Made by a program: the position numbers and the translations under genes. The notes beneath the pieces are model-generated. The model was not told the origin of the DNA. It worked only from the letters and a program-made list of their open reading frames with translations, and made no database searches. From Gordonia alkanivorans NBRC 16433 (lineage in GTDB: Bacteria > Actinomycetota > Actinomycetes > Mycobacteriales > Mycobacteriaceae), in assembly GCF_000225505.1 (NCBI RefSeq), contig NZ_BACI01000097.1:1-64000 (forward strand): a stretch of 64,000 nt of DNA. The letters are read 5' to 3'. This document shows positions 54,949 through 63,551 of this stretch, in pieces; positions within the stretch are counted from its first letter, which is position 1; the number at the start of each line of letters is the position of its first letter.

Positions 54949-55587
54949 ATGACCACTCGCCCCCGGACCACTCGTCTCCGAAAGCTGTCCGCTGGAATGG
55001 GATTCGCCGCCGCCGTGGCGCTCGCCACCGCACTGGCACCGTCCGCGTCGGCAGCCCCGGCCGATGTCACCGTCTCGCCGTCGTTGGCCGGCAACACGAT
55101 CACCCTCAAGGTCTCCAACAATGCGAACAAGCGGATCGGCTGCGAGATCTTCGGCGTCAAGGCCAATACCTCCCCCGCCGCGTCGGGCGTGGTTTTCGGT
55201 TACCAGACCCCGGAAGAACTCGGCGCCCTGATCTCGCCAGGTGCGTCGAAGAACGTGCCGATGAGGGTCACTGCGGGCACCCCGCCGACGCTCACGGGGT
55301 CCACGACGATCCCCGACGGGACCTACGACATCTACTGGGGTTGCGCCACCATCACCCTGCCGCCGGGCTCCGCCCGGGAACAGTTCTGGGGAACCAACCC
55401 GCCGCTGACCAACATGACCCCGACGGCGGCGGCGCCGATCCGCGTCAGCGTTCCGGGTGCCGGGCCGACGGCGCCGGCACCCGAGTCGGAGGCACCTGCC
55501 AGGCCGACCGTCCCGGGTTTCCCGAACATCGAGATCCCCGAGCAGATCTGCGCCCCGTGGGCCTGCTACCCGCTGCCGAGGTTCTGA
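54949..55587 (+). CDS. Secreted protein of unknown function
   Basis: A 212-residue protein with a Sec signal peptide (basic start, hydrophobic GFAAAVALATALAPSA and a likely AxA cleavage at SASA|AP near residue 36). The mature part is Thr/Pro/Gly-rich with two Cys pairs (GCEIFG and YWGC; CAPWAC at the end) and a C-terminal proline-rich segment of about 40 residues. No enzymatic motif. The GAGGGAAGGA ribosome site fits the ATG. Cell-wall association is a guess. Confidence 0.7.
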   Translation: MTTRPRTTRLRKLSAGMGFAAAVALATALAPSASAAPADVTVSPSLAGNTITLKVSNNANKRIGCEIFGVKANTSPAASGVVFGYQTPEELGALISPGASKNVPMRVTAGTPPTLTGSTTIPDGTYDIYWGCATITLPPGSAREQFWGTNPPLTNMTPTAAAPIRVSVPGAGPTAPAPESEAPARPTVPGFPNIEIPEQICAPWACYPLPRF

Positions 55588-55605
55588 TCGCTCACCGACG
55601 CTGCG

Positions 55606-55800
55606 TCACAGCGGAGTCGGGTGATCGTCCTTGGTCTTCGAGCGGAACAGCATGTACCCGCCGTAGAGGGCCAGCCCGATGAGTGCGATCCAGAAGAGAC
55701 CCTCGAGGAGCGGTCCGATCACCGCCAGCGCGATGAGGACGACCGCGATGATCCCGAGGACCTTCCAGAACGTGGTTCCTGAATTCGTTGATGTGCTCAT
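55606..55800 (-). CDS. Small membrane protein
   Basis: A 64-residue protein starting MSTSTNSGTTF, with two adjacent hydrophobic segments (FWKVLGIIAVVLIALAVIG and GLFWIALIGLALYGGYMLF) and a short charged tail. ATG at 55800 was preferred to 55836 because the hydrophobic pattern starts there. No recognised family; function unknown. Confidence 0.6.
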   Translation of the reverse strand: MSTSTNSGTTFWKVLGIIAVVLIALAVIGPLLEGLFWIALIGLALYGGYMLFRSKTKDDHPTPL

Positions 55801-55887
55801 GCCCCGAGTCTCCGCCCGTAACACGCGAAAAGCCACAGGTCAGACGGTATATGGGGCGAAGTTCAGGGACATCCCTGAGGTCCGTCC

Positions 55888-56361
55888 CTAGCGCTGGAAC
55901 CAGGCCTCGGGATTGCCGTTCAGGGCCTTGGAGATCCGCAGTCGCGAGGTGTCGGTCAGGTTGTCGGGCAGTTCGTCGGGCGCGAACCAGGCGACGTCGG
56001 AGTTCTCGTCGTCGGCCGCATGCGGTTCGCCGTCGACGTACCTCGCGAGGAAACAGACGTCGAGGTAGCGCGTCTGGTCGCCGTTGGGGTAGGTGATCAG
56101 CGGAGTGACGTCGATACTGGTCAGACGGATGATCTCAGCGGTCACGGCGGTCTCCTCGGCGACCTCGCGCAGCGCCGCGCGGGCGGGCTCCTCCCCGGGT
56201 TCGAGCACCCCGGACACGACCGCCCACTGTCCGTTGTCGACGCGCCGGGTGAGCAGCAGGCGGCCGTCGGCGTCACGGACGACCACGCTGACACCTGACA
56301 GCCAGAGTTCGCGGTGACCGACATGGGCACGCAGGTCGCGGATGAAGTCAGGGATGGGCAT
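55888..56361 (-). CDS. NUDIX hydrolase
   Basis: A 157-residue Nudix protein. The Nudix box lies in GVLEPGEEPARAALREVAEE (GX5EX7REUXEE pattern). ATG at 56361. Such enzymes hydrolyse nucleoside diphosphate derivatives; the specificity is unknown. It is divergent from the aminotransferase gene with a 60-bp gap. Confidence 0.9.
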   Translation of the reverse strand: MPIPDFIRDLRAHVGHRELWLSGVSVVVRDADGRLLLTRRVDNGQWAVVSGVLEPGEEPARAALREVAEETAVTAEIIRLTSIDVTPLITYPNGDQTRYLDVCFLARYVDGEPHAADDENSDVAWFAPDELPDNLTDTSRLRISKALNGNPEAWFQR

Positions 56362-56421
56362 CCTCACATCCTGCACGCCCATGCATCGGGGCGCGTCGCG
56401 GCGGCGCGCACAATGTGACTC

Positions 56422-57615
56422 ATGAAGATCTCCCGACGGGCCGAAGGGATCGCCCCGTTCTATGCGATGGAGTTCGCGCGGAATGCGGCCGAGTTGGAAG
56501 CGCAGGGCCACCACGTGGTCAAGCTCAACATCGGCGAACCCGATTTCGGACCGCCGCCCGCGGTTCTCACGGCGGCCCGGGAGGTCAGCGACGGCCGGCC
56601 GCTGGCGTACACCGGTGCACTCGGACTCCCGGAGCTGCGGGCCGCGATCGCGGGCTTCTACGGGCACCACTTCGGTGCGGATGTCGACCCTCGACGGGTC
56701 GCCGTCACATCCGGTGCCTCGGCCGCTCTGCTCATGTCGTGCGCCGCGCTCATCGATCCCGGCGACGGGGTGATCATCGGGGATCCCTCCTACCCGTGCA
56801 ACCGCCAGTTCGCCCACGCCTTCGGTGCGCGGGTCGACCTGATCGAGACCACCGCGCAGGCGCGGTTCCAGTTGACCACCGATGACGTCGAACGGGCCTG
56901 GACCGACACCACCCGCGGTGTCATCGTCGCCACCCCCTCGAATCCCACCGGCACCTCGATGCCCTACGACGAGCTGGTCGCCATGACCGATCTCGTCGCC
57001 GCCCGCGGCGGCTGGTCCATCGTCGACGAGATCTACCTCGGGCTCTCCGACCCCGGGCCGGACGGACGTGCGCCCCACAGCATCCTGGCGACCGACACCC
57101 CGGGGACGGCCGAGACGGTCGTGATCAACAGCTTCTCCAAGTACTTCGGCATGACCGGCTGGCGACTGGGCTGGTGCATCGTGCCCGACGAGCTGGTCGG
57201 GGTCATCGAACGGCTCGCGCAGAACTTCTACGTCTGCCCGCCCACCCCCTCCCAGTACGCCGCGCTGGCCTGCTTCACCCCGGAGTCCCTGGCCGTCGCC
57301 GAGGACAACCGTCGCGAGTTCGCACGCCGCCGGGATCTCGTCATCGACGGACTCGCGCGGATCGGGCTCGACGTACCGGTCGTCCCCGACGGGGCGTTCT
57401 ACGTCTACCTCGACGTGAGTTCGACCGGGCTGAGTTCGGCGGAGTTCTGCGACCGTGCCCTACGCGACGCGCACGTCGCCCTCACGCCGGGAAAGGATTT
57501 CGGATTCGCCGGGGCCGATCGCTTCGTCCGGCTGTCCTATGCGGCGTCGACCGAGGATCTCGCTCTCGCGATCGATCGGCTCGGGGCCTTCGTGCGGGCC
57601 GGAAACCCCGCATGA
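56422..57615 (+). CDS. PLP-dependent class I aminotransferase
   Basis: A 397-residue fold-type I aminotransferase. The PLP lysine is in SFSKYFGMTGWRLGW, substrate and cofactor contacts are VATPSNPTGT and the N-terminal KLNIGEPDFGPP. Substrate unknown; the closest types act on aspartate or aromatic amino acids. No neighbour gives a pathway. It is followed by 350 bp without a gene. Confidence 0.88.
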   Translation: MKISRRAEGIAPFYAMEFARNAAELEAQGHHVVKLNIGEPDFGPPPAVLTAAREVSDGRPLAYTGALGLPELRAAIAGFYGHHFGADVDPRRVAVTSGASAALLMSCAALIDPGDGVIIGDPSYPCNRQFAHAFGARVDLIETTAQARFQLTTDDVERAWTDTTRGVIVATPSNPTGTSMPYDELVAMTDLVAARGGWSIVDEIYLGLSDPGPDGRAPHSILATDTPGTAETVVINSFSKYFGMTGWRLGWCIVPDELVGVIERLAQNFYVCPPTPSQYAALACFTPESLAVAEDNRREFARRRDLVIDGLARIGLDVPVVPDGAFYVYLDVSSTGLSSAEFCDRALRDAHVALTPGKDFGFAGADRFVRLSYAASTEDLALAIDRLGAFVRAGNPA

Positions 57616-57965
57616 TCCGCGACTGACGTCGACCCCACGGAAAGCGCTTGGTCTGCAACGCTCTTCGGGCACTGTCCGTTGCGAGCGGACGGCCGCGAAC
57701 ATTGGGTGAATTCGGCGTCGTCGGTCAGTTCCGGGATCACGCCGGGCCGGCCGGCTGAACCTGACGACCGGACTCCCAGAAACCTGGGGGCGCACCGGTT
57801 CCAGAGGTTCCGCCGCAACATCTCCGGTGTTCGAGGGATGGCGGGAACAAAAGGTGCTCAGCGACTCTGAGTGTCATGAACACATCGGGACCCGCGGTAC
57901 GGATCACCGCACCCGACCCTGCGCCACCATCCGCTCCGATCACCGACCCGCGAAGGAACAACACT
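57616..57965. other. Gene-free interval upstream of the FAD oxidoreductase gene
   Basis: 350 bp without a credible ORF. A possible upstream ATG for the oxidoreductase lies at 57876 in frame, but the GAAGGA ribosome site before the GTG at 57966 is better. No terminator hairpin or clear promoter was seen. Confidence 0.4.
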
Positions 57966-59348
57966 GTGTCCATCACCTCCGAACCGATCGATTTCACCGA
58001 CCTCGACGCGCTCGTCACCACCGTCGCGGGCCCCGTCCTGACGCCGACCGACGACGGTTACACCGCCGAGCTGACCGGCTTCAACCTGGTGACCATCCCT
58101 GCCGCCCAGGTCGTCGTCGGCGCGACCGGCGCCGAAGACGTCGCCGCCGCAGTGCGATACGCGCGGGCCAACGGACTTCGGGTCGGCGCCCGGGCCACCG
58201 GACACGGGGCCCCGATCGAGGGGCGTGGCACCGTTGTCATCACCACCTCGCGGATGACCGACATCGTCGTCGACCCGGTTGCCAGGACCGCCCGCGTCGG
58301 TGCCGGCGTCCGCTGGCGTGACCTCGCCGCGGCGACCGCGCCCCACGGACTGACCGGCCTCGTCGGTTCGTCGTCGTCGGTCGGCGTGGTCGGCTACCAC
58401 CTCGGCGGCGGCCTCAGCCCGCTCGGACGCCGATTCGGTTGGGCTGCAGACCATGTCCGATCGATCGAACTGGTGACCGCGGACGGGATCATCCGAACGG
58501 TCGACCCCTCGGCCGGTTCGGACCTGTACTGGGCGATCCTCGGTGGACGCGACGGTTTCGGCATCGTCACCGCCATCGAGTTCGATCTCTTCGAACTCCC
58601 CACCGTCTACGGCGGCGGCATCTTCTTCGCCGGTTCGGCGGCGGCCGATGTGCTCCACGCCTGGCGTGAGTGGGCGCCGACCCTCCCGGAGGAGGCCGGG
58701 ACCTCGGTCGCGATCCTGCGCCTCCCGCCGGATCCCGGCCTGCCTGCCCCGCTGCAGGGCCAGCTCGCGGTGCACGTCCGCTACACCCACACCGGCGACC
58801 CGGCCGCCGCGGCAGCGCTTCTCGCCCCGATGCGCTCGGCGGGCCCCATTCTTCTCGAGAACATCGACGTGCTGCCGACCGCCGCTCTCGACGCCGTTCA
58901 CATGGACCCGCCCGGCCCGATGCCGTCCGCCGAGCGCGGCAGCATCGTGCGCGAGTTCCCCGCGGCGGCCGTCGACGCCCTCCTCGAGGTCGCCGGACCG
59001 CACGTCGCGAGCCCTCTGGCCATCGTCGAGGTCCGTCTGATGGGCGGCGCACTGACGCGGCCGCAGCGTGTTCCCAACGCGGTCGCCGGACGCCACGGCG
59101 CCTTCAACGTCATCGCGATCGGTGTGCCCGCCGGCCCCCTCGGCGACCAGGTCGGATCGCATCTGACCGCGGTCACCCGGGCCGTCTCACCGTGGTCGGC
59201 GGGTGCGCTGCTGAACTTCTGCGGACTCGGTGCCGCCGAACGCGAGCAGCTCTGGACACCCGAGCAGCGGGTACGCCTGGAGACGATCCGCCGCCGTCAT
59301 GATCCGATCGGGGTCCTCCGGGTGGATGATCCCAACTTTGTGGGATAG
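57966..59348 (+). CDS. FAD-binding oxidoreductase (PCMH/BBE type)
   Basis: A 460-residue flavoprotein with an N-terminal PCMH domain (VGARATGHGAPIEGRG, GLVGSSSSVGVVGYHLGGG) and a C-terminal berberine-bridge-like end (RRRHDPIGVLRVDD). These enzymes oxidise alcohols or sugars using O2 or another acceptor. The usual His-FAD link site is in the GHG segment. GTG at 57966 has GAAGGA nine bases upstream. It is followed within 33 bp by the LuxR-type regulator gene, so both may belong to the propane gene region. Confidence 0.8.
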   Translation: MSITSEPIDFTDLDALVTTVAGPVLTPTDDGYTAELTGFNLVTIPAAQVVVGATGAEDVAAAVRYARANGLRVGARATGHGAPIEGRGTVVITTSRMTDIVVDPVARTARVGAGVRWRDLAAATAPHGLTGLVGSSSSVGVVGYHLGGGLSPLGRRFGWAADHVRSIELVTADGIIRTVDPSAGSDLYWAILGGRDGFGIVTAIEFDLFELPTVYGGGIFFAGSAAADVLHAWREWAPTLPEEAGTSVAILRLPPDPGLPAPLQGQLAVHVRYTHTGDPAAAAALLAPMRSAGPILLENIDVLPTAALDAVHMDPPGPMPSAERGSIVREFPAAAVDALLEVAGPHVASPLAIVEVRLMGGALTRPQRVPNAVAGRHGAFNVIAIGVPAGPLGDQVGSHLTAVTRAVSPWSAGALLNFCGLGAAEREQLWTPEQRVRLETIRRRHDPIGVLRVDDPNFVG

Positions 59349-59380
59349 ACATCGGTGCAGCTCAGGAACATGATTGCGGA

Positions 59381-60520
59381 ATGACATCGAGTCTGACCGC
59401 CGAGCGCGTGCGTCGCGACATCGAAGTCGTGGCGCACGCCGGCCTCGGCCTCGACGACTTCTTCGCGGAAACCGTGGATTCGTTGCGCCGTGCGGTCCCG
59501 ATCGATGCCGCCTGCATCGGCACCTTCGACCCCAACACCGTGATGCTGACCTCCGCCCGCAAGTACGGGGACCTGCTCGGTCAGGACCACAAGGACCCGG
59601 AATGGGGTCTCCTCGAGTACGGACAGGTCGAGCCCTCCAGTTACCGAGAACTGGTGGCGCAGAAGCGCGATGCCGTCGGCCTCAACCTCCTGACCCGGGG
59701 CCGGACCCAGCAGTCCGAACGCATGACGCAACTCATGATCCCGGAGTACTGCTTCCACGACGAGGCGCGCGTCGTGCTCCGCGACGGGGACCGGGTGTGG
59801 GCCGGGATCGCGATGTTCCGCAGCGGAGCGGGCTGCCGCCCGTTCACCGAGGACGAGATCGGCTTTCTCGGTTCGCTGTCGCAGACGCTCGCCCACGGGG
59901 TTCGGATCGGATTGCTCAGCACGGTCGTCGCCGAACAGCGCCCCTCGATCACCAGCGGACCCGCCGTGCTGATCATCGATCGCAACAACGAGATCGTGCA
60001 GATGAGCGCCGGCAGCCAGGAGCGCATCGACGACCTCGCAGCCGGACCGAACAGTGCAGCGGCGGCCAACCCCATCTACGGCCTGATCGGTGCTGCACGA
60101 CGCTACGGCGCAGGCGAGACGCAGGTACCGCCGCGCCTGCGGGTCCGCGGCCGGTCGGGAATGTGGCTCGTCATCAACGCATCCCCGCTGTCCTCGGCCG
60201 ACGGCCGTCCGGGCGAGGTCGTCGTCACGATCGAGGAGGCGCGCCCGCCGGAGATCATCCCCCTGGTCGTCGAAGCCTTTGGGCTCACCGCGCGTGAGCG
60301 TGACGTGACCCAGATGGTGTTGCAGAACGTCGCCACCAAGGACATCGCCGCCACCCTGCACGTGTCGGCGTACACGGTGCAGGATCACCTGAAGTCGATC
60401 TTCGACAAGGCCGGGGTCCGGAGCCGTCGCGAATTGATCGCCCGCGTCTACTTCGACCAGTACGCCCAGCGTCTCAACGATCCGCTGACGCCGTCCGGCT
60501 CGTACACGGCGGCCGAGTAA
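59381..60520 (+). CDS. GAF/PAS-LuxR transcriptional regulator next to prm genes
   Basis: A 379-residue regulator with a GAF-like sensor (about 20-165), a PAS-like segment (about 200-290, VLIIDRNNEIVQMSAG) and a C-terminal LuxR helix-turn-helix (about 303-365, GLTARERDVTQMVLQNVATK and VSAYTVQDHLKSIFDKAG). No receiver domain, so it probably senses a small ligand directly. It ends 24 bp ahead of a terminator and about 190 bp before prmA, whose promoter has a palindrome suitable as its site. Confidence 0.85.
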   Translation: MTSSLTAERVRRDIEVVAHAGLGLDDFFAETVDSLRRAVPIDAACIGTFDPNTVMLTSARKYGDLLGQDHKDPEWGLLEYGQVEPSSYRELVAQKRDAVGLNLLTRGRTQQSERMTQLMIPEYCFHDEARVVLRDGDRVWAGIAMFRSGAGCRPFTEDEIGFLGSLSQTLAHGVRIGLLSTVVAEQRPSITSGPAVLIIDRNNEIVQMSAGSQERIDDLAAGPNSAAAANPIYGLIGAARRYGAGETQVPPRLRVRGRSGMWLVINASPLSSADGRPGEVVVTIEEARPPEIIPLVVEAFGLTARERDVTQMVLQNVATKDIAATLHVSAYTVQDHLKSIFDKAGVRSRRELIARVYFDQYAQRLNDPLTPSGSYTAAE

Positions 60521-60543
60521 CCACAACTTACCTGCACATTCCC

Positions 60544-60573
60544 GGAGGGTCCGCATCGCGGACCCTCCCTTTT
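60544..60573 (+). terminator. Intrinsic terminator after the LuxR-type gene
   Basis: An 11-bp perfect stem (60544-60554 and 60558-60568), a three-base loop and a run of four T (60570-60573). It separates the regulator transcript from the prm operon. Confidence 0.85.
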
Positions 60574-60602
60574 CCGTCCGCAGACCACCCGACTCGGTCG
60601 GT

Positions 60603-60619
60603 CGTCTCACAGTGAGACG
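60603..60619. promoter_or_regulatory. Palindromic operator at the prm promoter
   Basis: CGTCTCAC-a-GTGAGACG is a perfect 17-bp palindrome, one base upstream of the -35 of the likely prm promoter, centred near -45. This is a normal position for an activator such as the adjacent LuxR-type protein. Confidence 0.75.
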
Positions 60620-60620
60620 T

Positions 60621-60649
60621 TTGTTACCTGCATCACACGGTTGTATCGA
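60621..60649 (+). promoter_or_regulatory. Candidate prm promoter
   Basis: TTGTTA (60621-60626), 17 bases, TATCGA (60644-60649). The -10 is weak, as expected for an activator-dependent promoter. It lies about 60 bp upstream of the prmA start. Confidence 0.55.
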
Positions 60650-60709
60650 AGTCGCTCCAGTCCATACGGGCCGGCACACCCGTCGGCTCCCTCTAAGAGG
60701 AGGCGCACT

Positions 60710-62347
60710 TTGAGCAGGCAGAGCTTGACCAAAGCACATGCGAAGATCACCGAGTTGTCCTGGGAGCCGACCTTCGCAACCCCGGCCACTCGATTCGGAA
60801 CCGACTACACCTTCGAGAAGGCCCCCAAGAAAGACCCGCTGAAGCAGATCATGCGGTCGTACTTCCCGATGGAGGAGGAGAAGGACAACCGTGTGTACGG
60901 CGCCATGGACGGCGCCATCCGCGGCAACATGTTCCGCCAGGTCCAGGAACGGTGGCTGGAATGGCAGAAGCTGTTCCTGTCGATCATCCCCTTCCCCGAG
61001 ATCTCGGCGGCCCGCGCGATGCCGATGGCCATCGACGCGGTACCCAACCCCGAGATCCACAACGGGCTGGCTGTGCAGATGATCGACGAGGTCCGTCATT
61101 CGACGATCCAGATGAACCTCAAGAAGCTGTACATGAACAACTACATCGACCCGGCCGGCTTCGACATCACCGAGAAGGCCTTCGCCAACAACTACGCCGG
61201 CACCATCGGCCGCCAGTTCGGCGAGGGCTTCATCACGGGTGACGCCATCACCGCGGCCAACATCTACCTCACCGTCGTCGCCGAGACCGCCTTCACCAAC
61301 ACCCTGTTCGTCGCAATGCCCGACGAAGCGGCCGCCAACGGCGACTACCTGCTCCCCACCGTCTTCCACTCGGTGCAGTCCGACGAGTCGCGGCACATCT
61401 CCAACGGCTACTCCATCCTGCTGATGGCCCTTGCCGACGAACGCAATCGTCCTCTGCTGGAACGTGATCTGCGGTACGCCTGGTGGAACAACCACTGCGT
61501 CGTCGACGCGGCGATCGGCACCTTCATCGAGTACGGCACCAAGGACCGCCGCAAGGACCGGGAGAGCTACGCGGAGATGTGGCGTCGGTGGATCTACGAC
61601 GACTACTACCGCAGTTACCTTCTGCCGCTGGAGAAGTACGGGCTCACCATCCCACACGATCTGGTCGAGGAGGCCTGGAACCGGATCACCAACAAGCACT
61701 ATGTCCACGAGGTGGCACGCTTCTTCGCCACCGGCTGGCCGGTCAACTACTGGCGCATCGACGCCATGACCGACAAGGACTTCGAATGGTTCGAGGAGAA
61801 GTACCCCGGCTGGTACAACAAGTTCGGCAAGTGGTGGGAGAACTACAACCGCCTCGCCTACCCGGGCCGCAACAAGCCGATCGCCTTCGAGGACGTCGGC
61901 TACGAGTACCCGCACCGCTGCTGGACCTGCATGGTGCCGTGCCTGATCCGTGAGGACATGGTGGTCGACAAGGTCGACGACCAGTGGCGCACCTACTGCT
62001 CGGAGACCTGCCACTGGACCGACGCGGTCGCCTTCCGCGATCACTACGACGGCCGGGACACCCCGAACATGGGACGGCTCACCGGGTTCCGCGAATGGGA
62101 AACCCTGCATCACGGCAAGGATCTCGCCGACATCATCGAGAACCTGGGCTACGTCCGCGACGACGGCAAGACCCTCATCCCGCAGCCTCACCTCGACCTG
62201 GACCCCAAGAAGATGTGGACGCTCGACGACGTCCGCGGCAACGTCTTCAACAGTCCCAACGTGTTGCTGAACGAGATGTCCGACGCGGAGCGGGATGCGC
62301 ACATCGCGGCGTATCGCGCGAATCCCAATGGGGCCGTGCCGGCCTGA
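60710..62347 (+). CDS. prmA: Propane monooxygenase hydroxylase large subunit
   Basis: A 545-residue soluble diiron monooxygenase alpha subunit that hydroxylates propane and related substrates with O2. Diiron ligands Glu97, Glu127, His130, Glu192, Glu226 and His229 (DEVRH and DESRH motifs) have the same spacing as in soluble methane monooxygenase. TTG at 60710 follows AGAGGAGG at a spacing of seven and gives the length known for Gordonia PrmA. First gene of prmABC(D). Expected partners are the reductase, small subunit and coupling protein. Close homologues (MimA) act on acetone and phenol as well. Confidence 0.93.
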   Translation: MSRQSLTKAHAKITELSWEPTFATPATRFGTDYTFEKAPKKDPLKQIMRSYFPMEEEKDNRVYGAMDGAIRGNMFRQVQERWLEWQKLFLSIIPFPEISAARAMPMAIDAVPNPEIHNGLAVQMIDEVRHSTIQMNLKKLYMNNYIDPAGFDITEKAFANNYAGTIGRQFGEGFITGDAITAANIYLTVVAETAFTNTLFVAMPDEAAANGDYLLPTVFHSVQSDESRHISNGYSILLMALADERNRPLLERDLRYAWWNNHCVVDAAIGTFIEYGTKDRRKDRESYAEMWRRWIYDDYYRSYLLPLEKYGLTIPHDLVEEAWNRITNKHYVHEVARFFATGWPVNYWRIDAMTDKDFEWFEEKYPGWYNKFGKWWENYNRLAYPGRNKPIAFEDVGYEYPHRCWTCMVPCLIREDMVVDKVDDQWRTYCSETCHWTDAVAFRDHYDGRDTPNMGRLTGFREWETLHHGKDLADIIENLGYVRDDGKTLIPQPHLDLDPKKMWTLDDVRGNVFNSPNVLLNEMSDAERDAHIAAYRANPNGAVPA

Positions 62348-62391
62348 CGGCACGCAGGTGAGCGTCCCCTCCGCAGGGTCGCTCGCACGCT

Positions 62392-62451
62392 CGCTCCTCA
62401 GGGAGCGGTGACGACCGCAAGCCGTCGCCTCCCCCAGCTCCCTGAGGAGCG
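62392..62451 (+). repeat. 15-bp inverted repeat between prmA and prmB
   Basis: Perfect 15-base arms (62392-62406 and 62437-62451) surround a 30-base loop in the 135-bp gap. It probably forms a stable RNA hairpin that tunes or protects the prmA message relative to prmB. No T tract, so it is not a classical terminator. Confidence 0.7.
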
Positions 62452-62482
62452 CAGCATCTCCCCCTTTCAGACAGGAGTTCCA

Positions 62483-63523
62483 GTGGCCGACACACATCGC
62501 ATCAACTTCGCCCCCGTCGACATCGAGATGGAGGTCACCGAGGACGAGTCCATCCTCGACGCCGCGTTCCGGCAGGGTATCCACCTGATGCACGGGTGCC
62601 GCGAAGGCCGGTGCTCGGCGTGTAAGTCGTACATGCTCGACGGCGACGTCCAGATGGACGACTACTCCACCTTCGCCTGCAACGAGGCGGAGGAGGCGGA
62701 GGGTTATGTGCTGCTCTGCCGGTCCTACGCCTACAGCGACTGCGAAATCGAACTGCTCAACTTCGACGAGGACGAGTTGCTCGGGGGCGCACCGATCCAG
62801 GACGTCCGCACCCGGGTCGCCGCCATCGAACCGGTGACCAAGGACATCGTGTCGCTGCGCCTCGACGTGGTCGAACCCGAGACCTTCGAGTTCAAACCCG
62901 GTCAGTACGTGGACCTCTCGGTCCCAGGCACCGACGAGAAGCGCTCCTTCTCGATCGCAACCACCCAGGCCACCCCGGACAAGCTGGAGTTCCTGATCAA
63001 GAAGTATCCGGGCGGTCTCTTCGCCGGCCTCCTCGAGAAGGGACTGGCTCCCGGCGACGAGATCATGATCAACGGTCCGTACGGGTCGTGCACGCTGCGC
63101 AACGGCCATGTGCTGCCGATCATCTGTATCGGTGGCGGAGCCGGCATGGCTCCGTTGCTCTCACTGCTGCGTCACATCAGCGAGACCGGCCTGAACCGGC
63201 CGGTGCGTTTCTACTACGGTGCCCGGACCCCGGCGGATCTGTTCTATCTCGACGAGATCGCCGCGCTCGGCGAGAAGATCGCCGACTTCCGGTTCCTCGC
63301 CTGCCTGTCGGAGTCCGCCGACGGCGCACCCGACGGGGTCGAGGTCGCGCAGGGCAATGTCACCGACATCGTCGAATCTCGCGAATCCGATCTCGCCCGA
63401 ACGGAGGTGTATTTCTGCGGCCCCCCACCCATGGTCGATGCGGCTCTCGCTCTCGCCGACCAGCATTCGGTCCCCCGGGACCAGACCTTCTACGACAAGT
63501 TCACCAGCCCGGCTTTCGACTAG
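62483..63523 (+). CDS. prmB: Propane monooxygenase reductase
   Basis: A 346-residue reductase with an N-terminal plant-type [2Fe-2S] domain (Cys39, Cys44, Cys47 and Cys79 in CREGRCSAC and LLC), an FAD domain (KRSFSIAT near the RxYS motif) and a NAD domain (GGGAGMAPLLSLLRH). It passes electrons from NADH to PrmA/PrmC. GTG at 62483 is preceded by AGGAG; an ATG at 62408 is in frame but falls in the inverted repeat and lacks a site. Confidence 0.93.
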   Translation: MADTHRINFAPVDIEMEVTEDESILDAAFRQGIHLMHGCREGRCSACKSYMLDGDVQMDDYSTFACNEAEEAEGYVLLCRSYAYSDCEIELLNFDEDELLGGAPIQDVRTRVAAIEPVTKDIVSLRLDVVEPETFEFKPGQYVDLSVPGTDEKRSFSIATTQATPDKLEFLIKKYPGGLFAGLLEKGLAPGDEIMINGPYGSCTLRNGHVLPIICIGGGAGMAPLLSLLRHISETGLNRPVRFYYGARTPADLFYLDEIAALGEKIADFRFLACLSESADGAPDGVEVAQGNVTDIVESRESDLARTEVYFCGPPPMVDAALALADQHSVPRDQTFYDKFTSPAFD

Positions 63524-63551
63524 AAGTCGCTTAACGACAGGAACGAAAGGT

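Noticed and set aside
39073..57965. Search for CRISPR, toxin-antitoxin, restriction or phage-defence genes in the accessory region
   Set aside because: No repeat array, no toxin-antitoxin pair and no methylase, nuclease or defence domain was recognised there.
59297..63109. 1270-codon minus-strand frame across the FAD oxidase end, regulator, prmA and prmB
   Set aside because: It is antisense to well-supported genes and has no recognisable domain or ribosome site.
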